64,000 bases of DNA from Halorubrum salsamenti (GTDB lineage Archaea > Halobacteriota > Halobacteria > Halobacteriales > Haloferacaceae), in contig NZ_VCNL01000006.1 in assembly GCF_007671685.1 (NCBI RefSeq), positions 62,001 to 126,000 of the forward strand, given 5' to 3'. The position numbers and the translations under genes were made by a program. This document shows positions 1 through 8,386 of the stretch, piece after piece (position 1 is the stretch's first letter; the number at the start of each line of letters is the position of its first letter). The notes below the pieces were generated by a model. That model was not told where the DNA came from. It searched no databases and was given only the letters and a program-made list of their open reading frames with translations.

Positions 1-19
1 CCCGGTCCCAGACTCACCC

Positions 20-853
20 ATGAGCCGGACTTCGGACCAGTCGGTGCTGCTGTCGGACGACCCCCCGCTCGACCTCCGCCTCTCGGACGCGGAGCTTGAG
101 AACGCCCGCGAGCGCATCGTCTCCTTCATCGCCGATCTCGTCGACGACGCGGGCGCCGAGGGCGCCGTCCTCGGGCTTTCCGGCGGGATCGACTCGACGC
201 TGACCGCCTACCTCGCCGTCGAGGCGCTCGGCGAAGACGGCCTCCACGGGATCACGATGCCCGCCGAGGTGAACGACCCGGACGTGATGAGCGACGCCGA
301 GCGCGTCGCCCACGAACTCGGGATCGAGTACGACGTGATCGAGATCCAGCCGATCGCGGAGTCCTTCTTCGACGCCGTCCCCGAGGCGGCCGACGACCGC
401 ATGGCGGCGGGCAACGTCTACGTCCGGACCCGAGCGGTGCTGAACTACTTCGTCGCCAACGCCGAGAACCGGGTCGTGCTGGGGACCGGGAACCGCGCGG
501 AGGCGATGACGGGCTACTTCACGAAGTACGGCGATCAGGCGGTCGACTGCAACCCCATCGGAAACCTGTACAAACAGCAGGTGCGCCAGCTGGCCGCGCA
601 CGTCGGCGTCCCCCGCGATCTGGTGATGCAGGAACCGACCGCCGGCATGTGGGAGGGCCAGACCGACGCCGACGAGATGGGGCTCGACTACGACACCGTC
701 GACGCGATCCTGGCGGTCCACGTCGACGGCGGGCTCTCGCGGGCGGCCACGGTGCGCGAACTCGACGTGCCGGCAGAGGCGGTCGACCGCGTTGTCGAAC
801 TCCACGAGCGCAGCGCGCACAAGCGCTCGATGCCGTCCGCGCCCGAGCGCTAG
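20..853 (+). CDS. nadE: NH3-dependent NAD+ synthase
   Basis: This 277-residue protein makes NAD+ from deamido-NAD+, ATP and ammonia in the cytoplasm. The ATP-pyrophosphatase P-loop SGGIDST lies near residue 55. Further in are the family motifs GTGNRAEAMTGYFTKYGD (about 155) and PTAGMWEGQTDADE (about 207), the latter from the deamido-NAD binding loop. The length fits the single-domain ammonia-dependent type; there is no glutaminase domain. The ATG at 20 is the first in-frame start and the N-terminus looks normal. It converges on the small zinc-ribbon gene downstream. Confidence 0.95.
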   Translation: MSRTSDQSVLLSDDPPLDLRLSDAELENARERIVSFIADLVDDAGAEGAVLGLSGGIDSTLTAYLAVEALGEDGLHGITMPAEVNDPDVMSDAERVAHELGIEYDVIEIQPIAESFFDAVPEAADDRMAAGNVYVRTRAVLNYFVANAENRVVLGTGNRAEAMTGYFTKYGDQAVDCNPIGNLYKQQVRQLAAHVGVPRDLVMQEPTAGMWEGQTDADEMGLDYDTVDAILAVHVDGGLSRAATVRELDVPAEAVDRVVELHERSAHKRSMPSAPER

Positions 854-907
854 GCGTCGTCGGGGCGATAAAACCGAGAGAAGGGCCGACGGACCGGTCA
901 GCGGGAC

Positions 908-1057
908 TCAGGCGTTTTGCGCCCGTTCTTTTGCGACTTCGGCTATCCCGGCGTTCGCCGAGCAGTTCGGACACGCGTGTATCCGACCGCGGGCGTCCGA
1001 GAACACCCGGGCGAACCGTTCGGAGACGTGCGCCTCACAGTGTTCACACGTCGGCAT
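908..1057 (-). CDS. Small zinc-ribbon protein (49 aa)
   Basis: A 49-residue frame reads MPTCEHCEAHVSERF and continues with a second pair in HACPNCSAN. The two CxxC knuckles, about 27 residues apart, predict a single bound zinc. Proteins of this size and pattern are common in haloarchaea (I recall DUF7563, not checked); their role is unknown, and small zinc proteins of this kind are often regulators or nucleic-acid binders. It ends 55 bases from the convergent NAD synthase stop. Codon third positions are mostly G or C, as expected for a real gene here. Confidence 0.75.
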   Translation of the reverse strand: MPTCEHCEAHVSERFARVFSDARGRIHACPNCSANAGIAEVAKERAQNA

Positions 1058-1252
1058 AGTGTGAAGGGGTATCGTGGGTCATGTTCGGTACGCCTTCGCT
1101 TGGTGCTACACACTGAAGACGGCTTTCCGAATTCCGCCCCAAATTCGGCCCAGATCGGCGGACCGAGAGGGTGAAAACCGGGGGAATCACGCTCGCGAGA
1201 GACAACAGCGCGGTGCGACGAGAGAAAGGACGAACAGACGTGTCAAGCGCGA

Positions 1253-2359
1253 TCAGAAGTGGCGAAGCGCTTCGAGAACCTCGTGTGCGGAGCCGTCGTC
1301 GATGACCTCACGGGCCGCGTCGAGGCCCTCCTCGATCGAGTCGGCGTCTTCGCGAGCGTAGATCCGGAGCGCGGCGTTGACCGCGACCGCGTCGGCGAAC
1401 GGGCCGTCGCGCTCGCCGGTCAGCACCGCCTCGGTGATCTCGGCGGACTCGACCGCCACGTCGTCGACCGCGAGGTCCGCCTCTTCGAGGTCCATCCCGT
1501 ACTCGGCGGTCTCGATCTCGAAGTCGTCGAAGGAGGCGCCCTCGCTGCCGGCGTCGCCGTCCGCGCCGTCGGCCCCGCCGGCCGCGTCCCACTCGGCGAC
1601 CTTGGTGTAGCCGGGCCGCACGTCGTCGTACCCCTCCATCCCCTGGAACATGAGGACGCGGTCGAGGTCGTGGAACTCGCTTTCGACGAACGTGTCGACC
1701 ACCTTCTTCGCGAACGCGAGGTGGTAGAAGGAGCCGAGGTGGACGGAGGCGCCGGCGGGGTTCGCCAGCGTCTCGATCGTGTTGACGAACGTGCGGACCC
1801 CCATCTGGTCGCGCCGGTCGAACAGGTCGTCGACGGCGGGGTTGAAGGCGGGCTGGTAGTAGAAGCCGAAGCCGGTCTCGTCGACCATGTCGGCGGAGTC
1901 GGAGGGCGTCAGCTCGGTGTGGACGCCCAGTTCGTCCAAGACGTGCTTGTACGCGTCCTGCTTCTGGGTGGGGACGCGGTCGCCGGAGTGGACGACGACG
2001 GGGGTGCCCGCGGCGGCCGCGACGACGCCCGCCGCGACGCCGAGGATCGCGGAGCGCCCCTTCCCGTCGTAGTTGGCACCGCAGTCGACGGGGTCGGCGT
2101 CGGGCTCCGCGTACTCGACGCGCTCGCACATCACGTCGACGTACGCGCCGAGCTCCTCGGACGTGTTCCGCTTCCAGCGGTTCGCGAGCCAGAACGCCCC
2201 GAGCGTCGTCGGGTCGGGCTCGTCCGCGAGGATCCGCTCGAACGCCTCGGTCGCCTGCGCGCGCGTGAGGTCGTCGGCCGACTTGTGGCCGGAGCCGCAG
2301 ACCTCGGTCATCAGCCGTTTGAGGGGCCAGTCGCCGAACTCCTGAGTCGCCTGAGCCAT
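1253..2359 (-). CDS. Anthranilate phosphoribosyltransferase-like protein (TrpD2-type)
   Basis: A 368-residue protein of the TrpD/nucleoside phosphorylase class II fold. The helical N-terminal domain is clear (ARVxxAFERILADEPDPTTLGAF-type sequence, residues 30-60), followed by the alpha/beta domain. At about residue 94, where true TrpD has its PRPP-binding glycine loop (GTGGD type), this protein has CGANYDGKGRSAI, and the later KHGNR motif is replaced by VHSGDRVPTQKQD. It is therefore unlikely to be the tryptophan-pathway enzyme and resembles the TrpD2/YbiB branch, some members of which bind nucleic acid. An acidic low-complexity insert lies near residue 265. No trp genes are nearby. Confidence 0.75.
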   Translation of the reverse strand: MAQATQEFGDWPLKRLMTEVCGSGHKSADDLTRAQATEAFERILADEPDPTTLGAFWLANRWKRNTSEELGAYVDVMCERVEYAEPDADPVDCGANYDGKGRSAILGVAAGVVAAAAGTPVVVHSGDRVPTQKQDAYKHVLDELGVHTELTPSDSADMVDETGFGFYYQPAFNPAVDDLFDRRDQMGVRTFVNTIETLANPAGASVHLGSFYHLAFAKKVVDTFVESEFHDLDRVLMFQGMEGYDDVRPGYTKVAEWDAAGGADGADGDAGSEGASFDDFEIETAEYGMDLEEADLAVDDVAVESAEITEAVLTGERDGPFADAVAVNAALRIYAREDADSIEEGLDAAREVIDDGSAHEVLEALRHF

Positions 2360-2668
2360 ACGCCCCGTTCGGGACCTCGGGCGAAAAGTCCCTCGCTCGC
2401 CTCCCGAACGCCGGGAAGGGGGCGAACCGACGGGGGGACGAGAACCGGATCACCGCCTCGCTCGCGGTGCGCGCGAGCGACGAACACGGTGAGCCGGCCG
2501 GCTCGCACCGGTTCCGTGGTACTCGATCGCATAGCATAAACAGACGTTCGTTGTTTTTAAAGCATTATAAAAACAAAAACTGGCAATTCTATCGCTAGTA
2601 GATTCTGTAACACGTTCTAAAAGGCGTTAGAGTTATATGTTCATCCATCTAGTGAACGGTTGTTCCCG
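2360..2668. promoter_or_regulatory. Divergent intergenic region with AT-rich island
   Basis: This gap separates the TrpD-like gene (leftward) from a 52-residue gene (rightward). The half nearest the small gene, about 2530-2660, is strikingly AT-rich against the GC-rich background. It contains TTTTTAAAGC and ATTATAAAAAC stretches that could serve as TATA elements. No open frame with normal codon use is seen in it. The left part, 2360-2525, has ordinary composition and presumably holds the TrpD-like promoter. Confidence 0.5.
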
Positions 2669-2827
2669 ATGACGTCCAAATCCGTCGCCACCGCGCTCAC
2701 GCTGTATCGCGCCCGCACACTGACGCTCGAACAGGCCGCGACCGTCGGCGGCTGCTCGACGGCGCAGTTCGAGGAGAGCGCTCAGGCGTTCGCACCGGCG
2801 CCGGGCGAGGCTTCCGCTGACGACTGA
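2669..2827 (+). CDS. Small HTH-like haloarchaeal protein (52 aa)
   Basis: A short frame starts MTSKSVATALTLYRARTLTL and continues EQAATVGGCSTAQFEE before an Ala/Pro-rich tail. The ATALTLYRARTLTLEQAA segment looks like the first two helices of a helix-turn-helix and resembles a family of tiny haloarchaeal proteins (I recall DUF7317, not verified). It follows the AT-rich island directly, so it should have its own promoter. It ends 140 bases before the siroheme decarboxylase gene on the same strand. Function unknown. Confidence 0.6.
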   Translation: MTSKSVATALTLYRARTLTLEQAATVGGCSTAQFEESAQAFAPAPGEASADD

Positions 2828-2967
2828 CGCACCTCAGACAACGACGGCGAAGGCCCTACCGTCCCCGCTGACAGCCTCGCCCCCGACGACGACCGATCGG
2901 TTCCGACCCCCGACGCCGCCGAACCGGCTCCGAAACCCGTACGTAGGCGCGACCCCTTATCCGGGTA

Positions 2968-4026
2968 ATGAGTCTGGACGCCGACTGGCGGGCCGACATC
3001 GACGCGGTCGACGCGGCCCTCATCGACGAGTACCAGAGCGGCTTTCCCGTCGAGCCGCGCCCCTTCGAGCGGGTCGCCCGCGAGATCGCGGCTGAAACGG
3101 GAAGCGATGTCGACGCCGACGCGATCCTCGATCGCGTCCGCGATCTCCGCGAGCGCGGCGTGTTCCGGCGGTTCGGCGCGGTTCTCAACCCGCCAGTCAT
3201 CGGATCCTCGACGCTCGCGGCCGTGCGAGCGCCCGAGGACCGATTCGACGAGATCGCCGAGGTGATCAACGGCTACCGGCAGGTGAACCACAACTACCGC
3301 CGCGACCACGAGTGGAACCAGTGGTTCGTCGTCACCGCGGGCTCGCGGGAGACGCGCGACGCGATCCTCGAAGAGATCGAGGAGCGGACCGGCTGCGAGG
3401 TGCTGGCCCTCCCGATGCTCACGGACTACTACATCGATCTGGAGTTTCCCGTCGTCAACGGCGATCGCTTCGCGCGTGAATCACTCGAAGAAACCGCGGT
3501 CTCCGCCACCCGCATCTCCGAGAACGCTCGCAGCGACCTCACACCGCTCGGCGCCGACCTCCTCCTGGCGATCCAAGACGGCTTCCCGCTGTCGGCGACT
3601 CCCTACGCCGACGTGGCGAGCGAGATCGACGCCCCCGTCGACGAGGTCCTCGCGGCGGTCGAGCGCCTGCTCGCCGACGGCTGTATCAAGCGGATCGGCT
3701 GCGTCGTCAACCACGTCGTCACCGGGTTCACGAACAACTGCATGGTGGTCTGGGACGTGCCCGACGACGAGCTCGACGAGCGCGGCGAGGCGGTGGGGAG
3801 CCTCCCGTACGTCACGCTGTGTTACCACCGCCCGCGCCGGCCCGAACAGGGGTGGGAGTACAGCCTGTTCACCATGATCCACGGGCGCGAGGCCGAGGCC
3901 GTCGACGCGAAGATCGACGAGCTGGCGGCCGAGCACCTCCCGTTCGCTCACGAGCGGCTCTACTCGACGGAGACGCTGAAACAGACCGGCGCGCGGTACG
4001 AGGACCTCGTCGCGGACGGGGAGTAA
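2968..4026 (+). CDS. Siroheme decarboxylase, fused AhbA-AhbB type
   Basis: A 352-residue protein made of two Lrp/AsnC-like halves. Each half has a winged-helix region (about 5-75 and 185-245) followed by a RAM-like ferredoxin fold. The first half carries HNYRRDHEWNQWFVV, the second CYHRPRRP followed by WEYSLFTMIHG. These are signatures of the NirDLGH/AhbAB siroheme decarboxylases, which turn siroheme into 12,18-didecarboxysiroheme in the alternative haem pathway. In many organisms the subunits are separate. Databases often label such proteins as AsnC regulators, but the RHxxN and CYxRP motifs argue for the enzyme. The ATG follows a TTATCCGG stretch and gives a leaderless-type start. Confidence 0.8.
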   Translation: MSLDADWRADIDAVDAALIDEYQSGFPVEPRPFERVAREIAAETGSDVDADAILDRVRDLRERGVFRRFGAVLNPPVIGSSTLAAVRAPEDRFDEIAEVINGYRQVNHNYRRDHEWNQWFVVTAGSRETRDAILEEIEERTGCEVLALPMLTDYYIDLEFPVVNGDRFARESLEETAVSATRISENARSDLTPLGADLLLAIQDGFPLSATPYADVASEIDAPVDEVLAAVERLLADGCIKRIGCVVNHVVTGFTNNCMVVWDVPDDELDERGEAVGSLPYVTLCYHRPRRPEQGWEYSLFTMIHGREAEAVDAKIDELAAEHLPFAHERLYSTETLKQTGARYEDLVADGE

Positions 4027-4062
4027 CGGAAGAAGCGGCGTGAGAGGGAAACGGAACGCGAC

Positions 4063-4824
4063 TCAGTCGTCGCCGAGCACGGTCGTGTGCTCCTCGGCGC
4101 CCGGGTCCGCGGCGTCGACGGCGGTGAATTCGTCTCGGTCGCCGAGGGAGTCGAGCGCGTCGGCGCCCGCGACCGCGACGACGACGAAGCCGACCTTCGA
4201 GACGACGTCGAGGTAGACGAACACGAGCATCTCCGTCGCCGGCGTCAGCAGGCCGAAACCGGTGGGCGCGAGCAGCCACACGACCGGGTACAGCGTCCAC
4301 AGCACCACCGTGATGTTCCGGAGCGTGCCGAAGACGGCGCGGACTCGGTCGCCCTCCGCCGAGGCCGATCGGGGGAGCGCGACGAGGAGCCCGTAGACGA
4401 GCCCGAGGTACGCGACTCCGGCGACGCCGAAGGCGACCCACGAGACCGTTCCGGCGGTGGCGGCGGCGACGATCCCGCCGGCGATGATCACCACGTCGAT
4501 CCCGATCAGCCCGGCGAGCACGCCCCGCGACGGGCGGGCGAGCAGCCCGAGGTAGAGGAGGAGAAGCGGCGTCGTCACGAGCCAGTCGACGTACCGGACG
4601 ACCTCGATCTCGCCGGCCGCCGTCGACAGCGTGCCGACTCCGAGCGCCATCGCGAGGTACGCGAGCGCCGCGACGCCGGTGACCCCGGCGAGGGTGGCGT
4701 AGTAGACCGCGTGCGACTCGCCCGTCTCCGAGGACCGGGAGTACCACGTCCACAGCGGAGGAATCGTGCCGGCGACCATCGCGAGCGTGCCGATCCACGC
4801 CCAGACGGCGGTGTCGACGAGCAT
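4063..4824 (-). CDS. sop2: Sensory rhodopsin II (phoborhodopsin)
   Basis: A 253-residue seven-helix microbial rhodopsin. Lys210 in DVVSK is the retinal Schiff-base lysine, Asp206 and Asp80 (in RYVDW) are the counter-ion complex, and Tyr91 sits where proton pumps have the donor Asp96, so this is a sensor and not a pump. Tyr179 (LYPVVWLL) is kept. The residue before the retinal lysine is Ser209, where well-studied sensory rhodopsin II has Thr204. It starts one base after the transducer stop, so the two are one operon. By family it should mediate blue-light avoidance through the transducer. Confidence 0.93.
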   Translation of the reverse strand: MLVDTAVWAWIGTLAMVAGTIPPLWTWYSRSSETGESHAVYYATLAGVTGVAALAYLAMALGVGTLSTAAGEIEVVRYVDWLVTTPLLLLYLGLLARPSRGVLAGLIGIDVVIIAGGIVAAATAGTVSWVAFGVAGVAYLGLVYGLLVALPRSASAEGDRVRAVFGTLRNITVVLWTLYPVVWLLAPTGFGLLTPATEMLVFVYLDVVSKVGFVVVAVAGADALDSLGDRDEFTAVDAADPGAEEHTTVLGDD

Positions 4825-4825
4825 C

Positions 4826-6556
4826 TCAGTTCACCCCCTCCCCGTCCGCCCCGTCATCGACGAGGCCGTCGCCGGAGCCATCGTCGACCCCGTTCTCGTG
4901 CGAGAAGTCGAAGGGACTGTCGGCGGCCCCCCCATCGGGCCCCCCGTCTGAGATCGCGGTTGCGGTGCCGTCGGCGCCGCTATCGCGGCGGCCGTCTCCG
5001 TCGCCTACAGCGCCTGACGCGGCGTCGAGACCGTCGGCGGCCGCGAACTCGAAGTCGTCGACCGCGTCGCGCAGCGCGAGCGCGCGGTCCGACAGCGACC
5101 CGGCCGCGGTCTCGACCGCGCCGAGGGTCTGTTCCTGCTCGTCGACCGCGCCGGTCACGTCGCCGGCCGCGCTCGCGGTCTGCGCGCTGATCGCGGAGAC
5201 GTCCTCGACGTGGCCGACCACCGCGTCCACGGAGTCGGCCTGCGTCTCGGTCGCTCGGGTGATCTCGGTCATGCTCGTGTCGGTCCGTTCGGAGGCCTCC
5301 GCGAGGCGTTCGAGCGCGTCGATCGACGTCTCGACGGTGTCGACGCCGGCGGAGATTCGCTGTTCGGTGCGCGCCATCGCGTCGGCGCCCGTCTCCGCGC
5401 GCTCCTGGACGGAATGGATCCGGGCCTCGATCTCGCCCGCCGACTCCTGCGTCTCCTCGGCCAGCGCCTTCACCTCCTCGGCGACGACCGCGAAGCCGGC
5501 GCCGTCGGCGCCGGAGCGGGCCGCCTCGATGGAGGCGTTGAGCGCGAGCAGGTTCGTCTGTTCGGCGATCTCCGAGATGGTGTCGACCACCTCGCCGATC
5601 TCCTCGACCTCCTCGGCGAGCGCCTCGACCTCAGCGGTCGTCTCCGCGGTCGTCTCCTCGACCGCGTCCATCTCCGCGAGCGCCTCCTCGGCGGCCTCGC
5701 GGCCCTCCTCGCCGACGGCGGCGGCGTGCTCGGCGGTCTCCGCCACGTCGGTGACAGTGGACGCGACCTCCTCGGCCGACGACGCGAGGTTCTCGGCCTC
5801 GTCGGTCGCCGCCTGCAGGTCGTCGCGCTGGGTGCGAGCGCCCTCGGCGATCTCCTCGACCGCCTCGCTCACGGTGCCGGTCGTCGCCCGCAGGCTCTCC
5901 GTGCGGTCGTCGACGGTGCCGGCCACGTCGGCGGTGTCCTCGGCGACGGTCGCGACGGAGGCGACCGTCCCCTCCAGCTCGTCGGCCATCTCGTTGAACG
6001 CGGCGCCGACCCGCGCCATCGCCTCGTTGTCGCTCTCGGGGTCGACGCGTCGGGTCAGGTCGCCGTCGGCGAGCGCGCGCATCGCCGACTCGTACTCGGT
6101 CGCCTTGCGCTCGACCGTCTCGGCTCGGTCGGTCGCCTCCCGGCGCGCCCGTTCCGCCTCCTCGCGGGCTCGCTCGGCGTCGTCGATTTCGGACCGAAGC
6201 GAGCCGCGCATGGCGTCGAACGCCCGGAACAGCCGGCCGACCTCGTCGGTTCGTCCCGTCTCCAGCGTCACGTCGAGGTCCCCCTCGGCCATCCGCTCGG
6301 CCTTGGCCGTGAGCTGCCGCAGGGAGATGACCGTGTTCGATCCGACGGTGACGCCGATGAGCGCGAGACCGATCACCGTCAACAGCGTCATCCCCACGAG
6401 CCCGGAGCGGACCTCCGCGCCCGCGGCCCCGGCCTCCTCCGCGCGGAGGTAGACGATGACCCCGTATGAAACTGAGACCCCCGTGACCCCGATCAGCGAC
6501 AGCGCGAGCTTCGCGCCGTAACTGGATCGGACGCCGGAGGACGATCCCTCTTGCAT
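4826..6556 (-). CDS. htrII: Sensory rhodopsin II transducer (methyl-accepting)
   Basis: A 576-residue chemotaxis-type transducer, the signalling partner of the rhodopsin that follows it. Two membrane helices (about 17-37 and 51-72) are joined by only about a dozen residues, so there is no extracellular ligand domain, as in the Natronomonas HtrII and unlike the larger Halobacterium one. HAMP-like regions lie at about 75-125 and 155-200, followed by a long coiled coil. The conserved CheA/CheW-binding tip [18 protein letters not shown] is at about 332-349. It overlaps no other gene upstream, and a TTATTATG box about 35 bases before the start is the likely promoter of the pair. Confidence 0.93.
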   Translation of the reverse strand: MQEGSSSGVRSSYGAKLALSLIGVTGVSVSYGVIVYLRAEEAGAAGAEVRSGLVGMTLLTVIGLALIGVTVGSNTVISLRQLTAKAERMAEGDLDVTLETGRTDEVGRLFRAFDAMRGSLRSEIDDAERAREEAERARREATDRAETVERKATEYESAMRALADGDLTRRVDPESDNEAMARVGAAFNEMADELEGTVASVATVAEDTADVAGTVDDRTESLRATTGTVSEAVEEIAEGARTQRDDLQAATDEAENLASSAEEVASTVTDVAETAEHAAAVGEEGREAAEEALAEMDAVEETTAETTAEVEALAEEVEEIGEVVDTISEIAEQTNLLALNASIEAARSGADGAGFAVVAEEVKALAEETQESAGEIEARIHSVQERAETGADAMARTEQRISAGVDTVETSIDALERLAEASERTDTSMTEITRATETQADSVDAVVGHVEDVSAISAQTASAAGDVTGAVDEQEQTLGAVETAAGSLSDRALALRDAVDDFEFAAADGLDAASGAVGDGDGRRDSGADGTATAISDGGPDGGAADSPFDFSHENGVDDGSGDGLVDDGADGEGVN

Positions 6557-6726
6557 GATGTGCGAATCTCCACGGATCGGACGGTCATAATAACTGTCTC
6601 CCGAATATTAGGCATGATAACGGCCTTCGCCGCGAAACGTCCGGTCCGCGTACCCGAGCGGTACGGGACCGGGCGACGCCTCACCGAGAGAGCGGGCGAC
6701 GCATCACCAAGAAACCGGACGGCGCC

Positions 6727-7281
6727 TCACCCGAGGAGGTATCGCGTCCACGGGTACCGCTCGACGAGGGGCTGACCGCCGACCTCGTACTGCTCGACGA
6801 TCGAATCGAGTCCGAGGATCCGACCGGCGCCGAAGGCGGCGACCGAGAGGAACACGAGCATGTACGCGAAGTCGCCGTTGATGTAGCCGTGCGAGATGTC
6901 CCAGTTGCCGAGGTAGAACATGAGCATCATGAACGCGCCCCAGAACGCGGCGAGCCGCGTGAGGAGCCCGACGATCACGCCGAGCCCGATGAGGACTTCG
7001 CCCCACGGCACCGCGACGTTCACGAAGTCGAGGAACAGCGCGTTCTCGCCCATCGCGGCGAACAGCCCCGCAGCGGGACTACCGTTCGCGGCGGGCGCGT
7101 TCTGGAGGTATCCCGCGGCGCTGAACTCGCCGCTGAGAACCTTGTCGAGGCCGCTCTGGAAGAACGCGAGTCCGATCATCAGCCGCAGCGCGAGGATGAA
7201 CCAGACGCTGAGCGTGTGGAGCTTTCCTTCCACCGAAACGCCGCCGATCGTGCTTCGCAGCGCAACTTCTTTCGTTGACAT
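6727..7281 (-). CDS. DoxX family membrane protein
   Basis: A 184-residue membrane protein of the DoxX/DoxD-like family. Four hydrophobic segments are visible, roughly 28-48, 88-108, 112-130 and 137-155. The family hallmark RLMIGLAFFQSGLDKVLSG lies at the start of the first helix. DoxX proteins occur as subunits of quinone oxidoreductases and in thiol and oxidative stress systems, but this one has no partner gene nearby, so its role stays open. The next gene on its strand is htrII, 170 bases away; that gap contains three short imperfect copies of a GACGCCTCACC-type unit. Confidence 0.8.
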   Translation of the reverse strand: MSTKEVALRSTIGGVSVEGKLHTLSVWFILALRLMIGLAFFQSGLDKVLSGEFSAAGYLQNAPAANGSPAAGLFAAMGENALFLDFVNVAVPWGEVLIGLGVIVGLLTRLAAFWGAFMMLMFYLGNWDISHGYINGDFAYMLVFLSVAAFGAGRILGLDSIVEQYEVGGQPLVERYPWTRYLLG

Positions 7282-7388
7282 ACGTCCACCGACTCTCGGG
7301 GAGAGCTTAAAAGTGGATCAGCCTTCCCGGGCGGTGCGATCCGCTCGGGACCGGTACGTTGAGGGTGCAACCGCCTGCGTGAGGGAAC

Positions 7389-7793
7389 ATGGTGACCGAC
7401 TCCGACAGGCTCGGGTACGGGACGTACAAGCTGGCCGACGGGGAGGAGTGCGTCTCCGGCGTCGCCCACGCGATCGAGACGGGATACCGGCACATCGACA
7501 CGGCGCAGGGGTACGACAACGAGGCGTCGGTGTCGGCTGGGATCGACCGCACCGGCGTCGACCGCGACGACCTGTTCGTCGCGACGAAGCTCTCGACGGA
7601 CAACCTCTCGTACGACGACGCGACCGCGACCGCGCGGGTGAGCCGGGACCGGCTCGGCGTCGACTCGATCGACCTGCTGTACGTCCACTGGCCGATCGAC
7701 ACCTACGACCCCGAGGAGACGCTGCCCGCGCTCGACGACCTCGTCGACGAGGGAGTCGTCGACTTCGAGGAGGCGCCGTGGAATCGCGTGTGA
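7389..7793 (+). pseudogene. Truncated aldo/keto reductase
   Basis: The 134-residue frame matches the N-terminal half of an aldo/keto reductase. It shows the catalytic Asp and Tyr region HIDTAQGYDNE (about 37-47), the catalytic lysine in FVATKLS (about 63-69) and LLYVHWP with the catalytic histidine. After LVDEGVVD the expected strand leading into the GxSNF motif is replaced by FEEAPWNRV and a stop, so about 130 residues, including the NADPH-binding C-terminal half, are gone. No continuation appears in the other frames. A 12-bp inverted repeat begins a few bases after the stop. I read it as a deletion remnant, although a short protein could still be made. Confidence 0.8.
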
Positions 7794-7797
7794 ACGA

Positions 7798-7860
7798 CTG
7801 CGGTCCGGTCGTCGCACCCGAGCGGAACTGAACGACCGACGACACCGAACCGGACCGCAG
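7798..7860. repeat. 12-bp inverted repeat after the truncated reductase
   Basis: CTGCGGTCCGGT at 7798-7809 is exactly the reverse complement of ACCGGACCGCAG at 7849-7860, with 39 bases between. Partial pairing continues inward. It starts five bases after the stop of the truncated aldo/keto reductase. It could be a hairpin terminator or the remnant of the event that removed the gene's 3' half. Confidence 0.6.
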
Positions 7861-7933
7861 ACGCCGCGTCGGCTCGAGTTTCACTTCCGCTTTCGGGCGC
7901 GTTTTTAAAAGGCGTCGGCACGACGACTCGGGT

Positions 7934-8371
7934 ATGAGCCAGTCCACGTTCGACGACGACGACCTGTTCGGCGAGGCCGCCGAGGAGACCCGTGCCGAGG
8001 TCCGCGAACACCTGCAGGCCGCGCGCGCGGAGCTTCCCGACGCCGACGCGGTGTGGGAGACGGACGCGGACAACGTGCTCGGCGCGCTCAACGGGCTGAA
8101 GTCGGCGCTCGACGTCGGCGACGCGGTCGACAGCGTCCGCTCGGCGAAGAAGGCGTACGTCCTCGGCGAGCGCGCCGACGCCTTCGAGGACGCCGACGAT
8201 TTAAAGGCGGAGATCGAGGAGCTGGAGTCGCTCGTCGGCGACATCGAGGCCGCCGCCGAGGAGGTCGGCTCGCTCACCGGCACCGTCCCCGCGATCCGCG
8301 GTGCGCTGCAGGACGCGGCGGAGGCGGGCGAGGCCGAGGAAGGCGACGAGAGCGAGGGAGACGAGGAGTAA
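7934..8371 (+). CDS. DUF5790 family haloarchaeal protein
   Basis: A 145-residue very acidic protein beginning MSQSTFDDDDLFGEAAEE. It is predicted to be nearly all helical, with a coiled-coil-like stretch at about 80-120, and it ends in a Glu/Gly tail. I recognise the N-terminal pattern as the haloarchaeal DUF5790 family, which has no known function. A TTTTTAAAAGGCG box lies about 28 bases before the start, so it is likely transcribed alone as a leaderless message. It converges on the creatininase-like gene, with 15 bases between the stops. Confidence 0.8.
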   Translation: MSQSTFDDDDLFGEAAEETRAEVREHLQAARAELPDADAVWETDADNVLGALNGLKSALDVGDAVDSVRSAKKAYVLGERADAFEDADDLKAEIEELESLVGDIEAAAEEVGSLTGTVPAIRGALQDAAEAGEAEEGDESEGDEE

Positions 8372-8386
8372 CGACGCCTCTTCCTT

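Noticed and set aside
20-820. Long minus-strand frame opposite NAD synthase
   Set aside because: Mirror image of a real gene. GC-rich haloarchaeal genes commonly give long open antisense frames with Arg/Val/Gly-rich translations; the plus-strand protein has all family motifs.
4087-5190. Plus-strand frame of 367 residues opposite the rhodopsin/transducer pair
   Set aside because: Its translation is Arg/Asp-rich without motif, while both minus-strand genes are unmistakable; antisense shadow.
6600-6726. Three short imperfect GACGCCTCACC-type units as a mini-repeat array
   Set aside because: Only about 10 bases each with uneven spacing, too little to support a repeat element.
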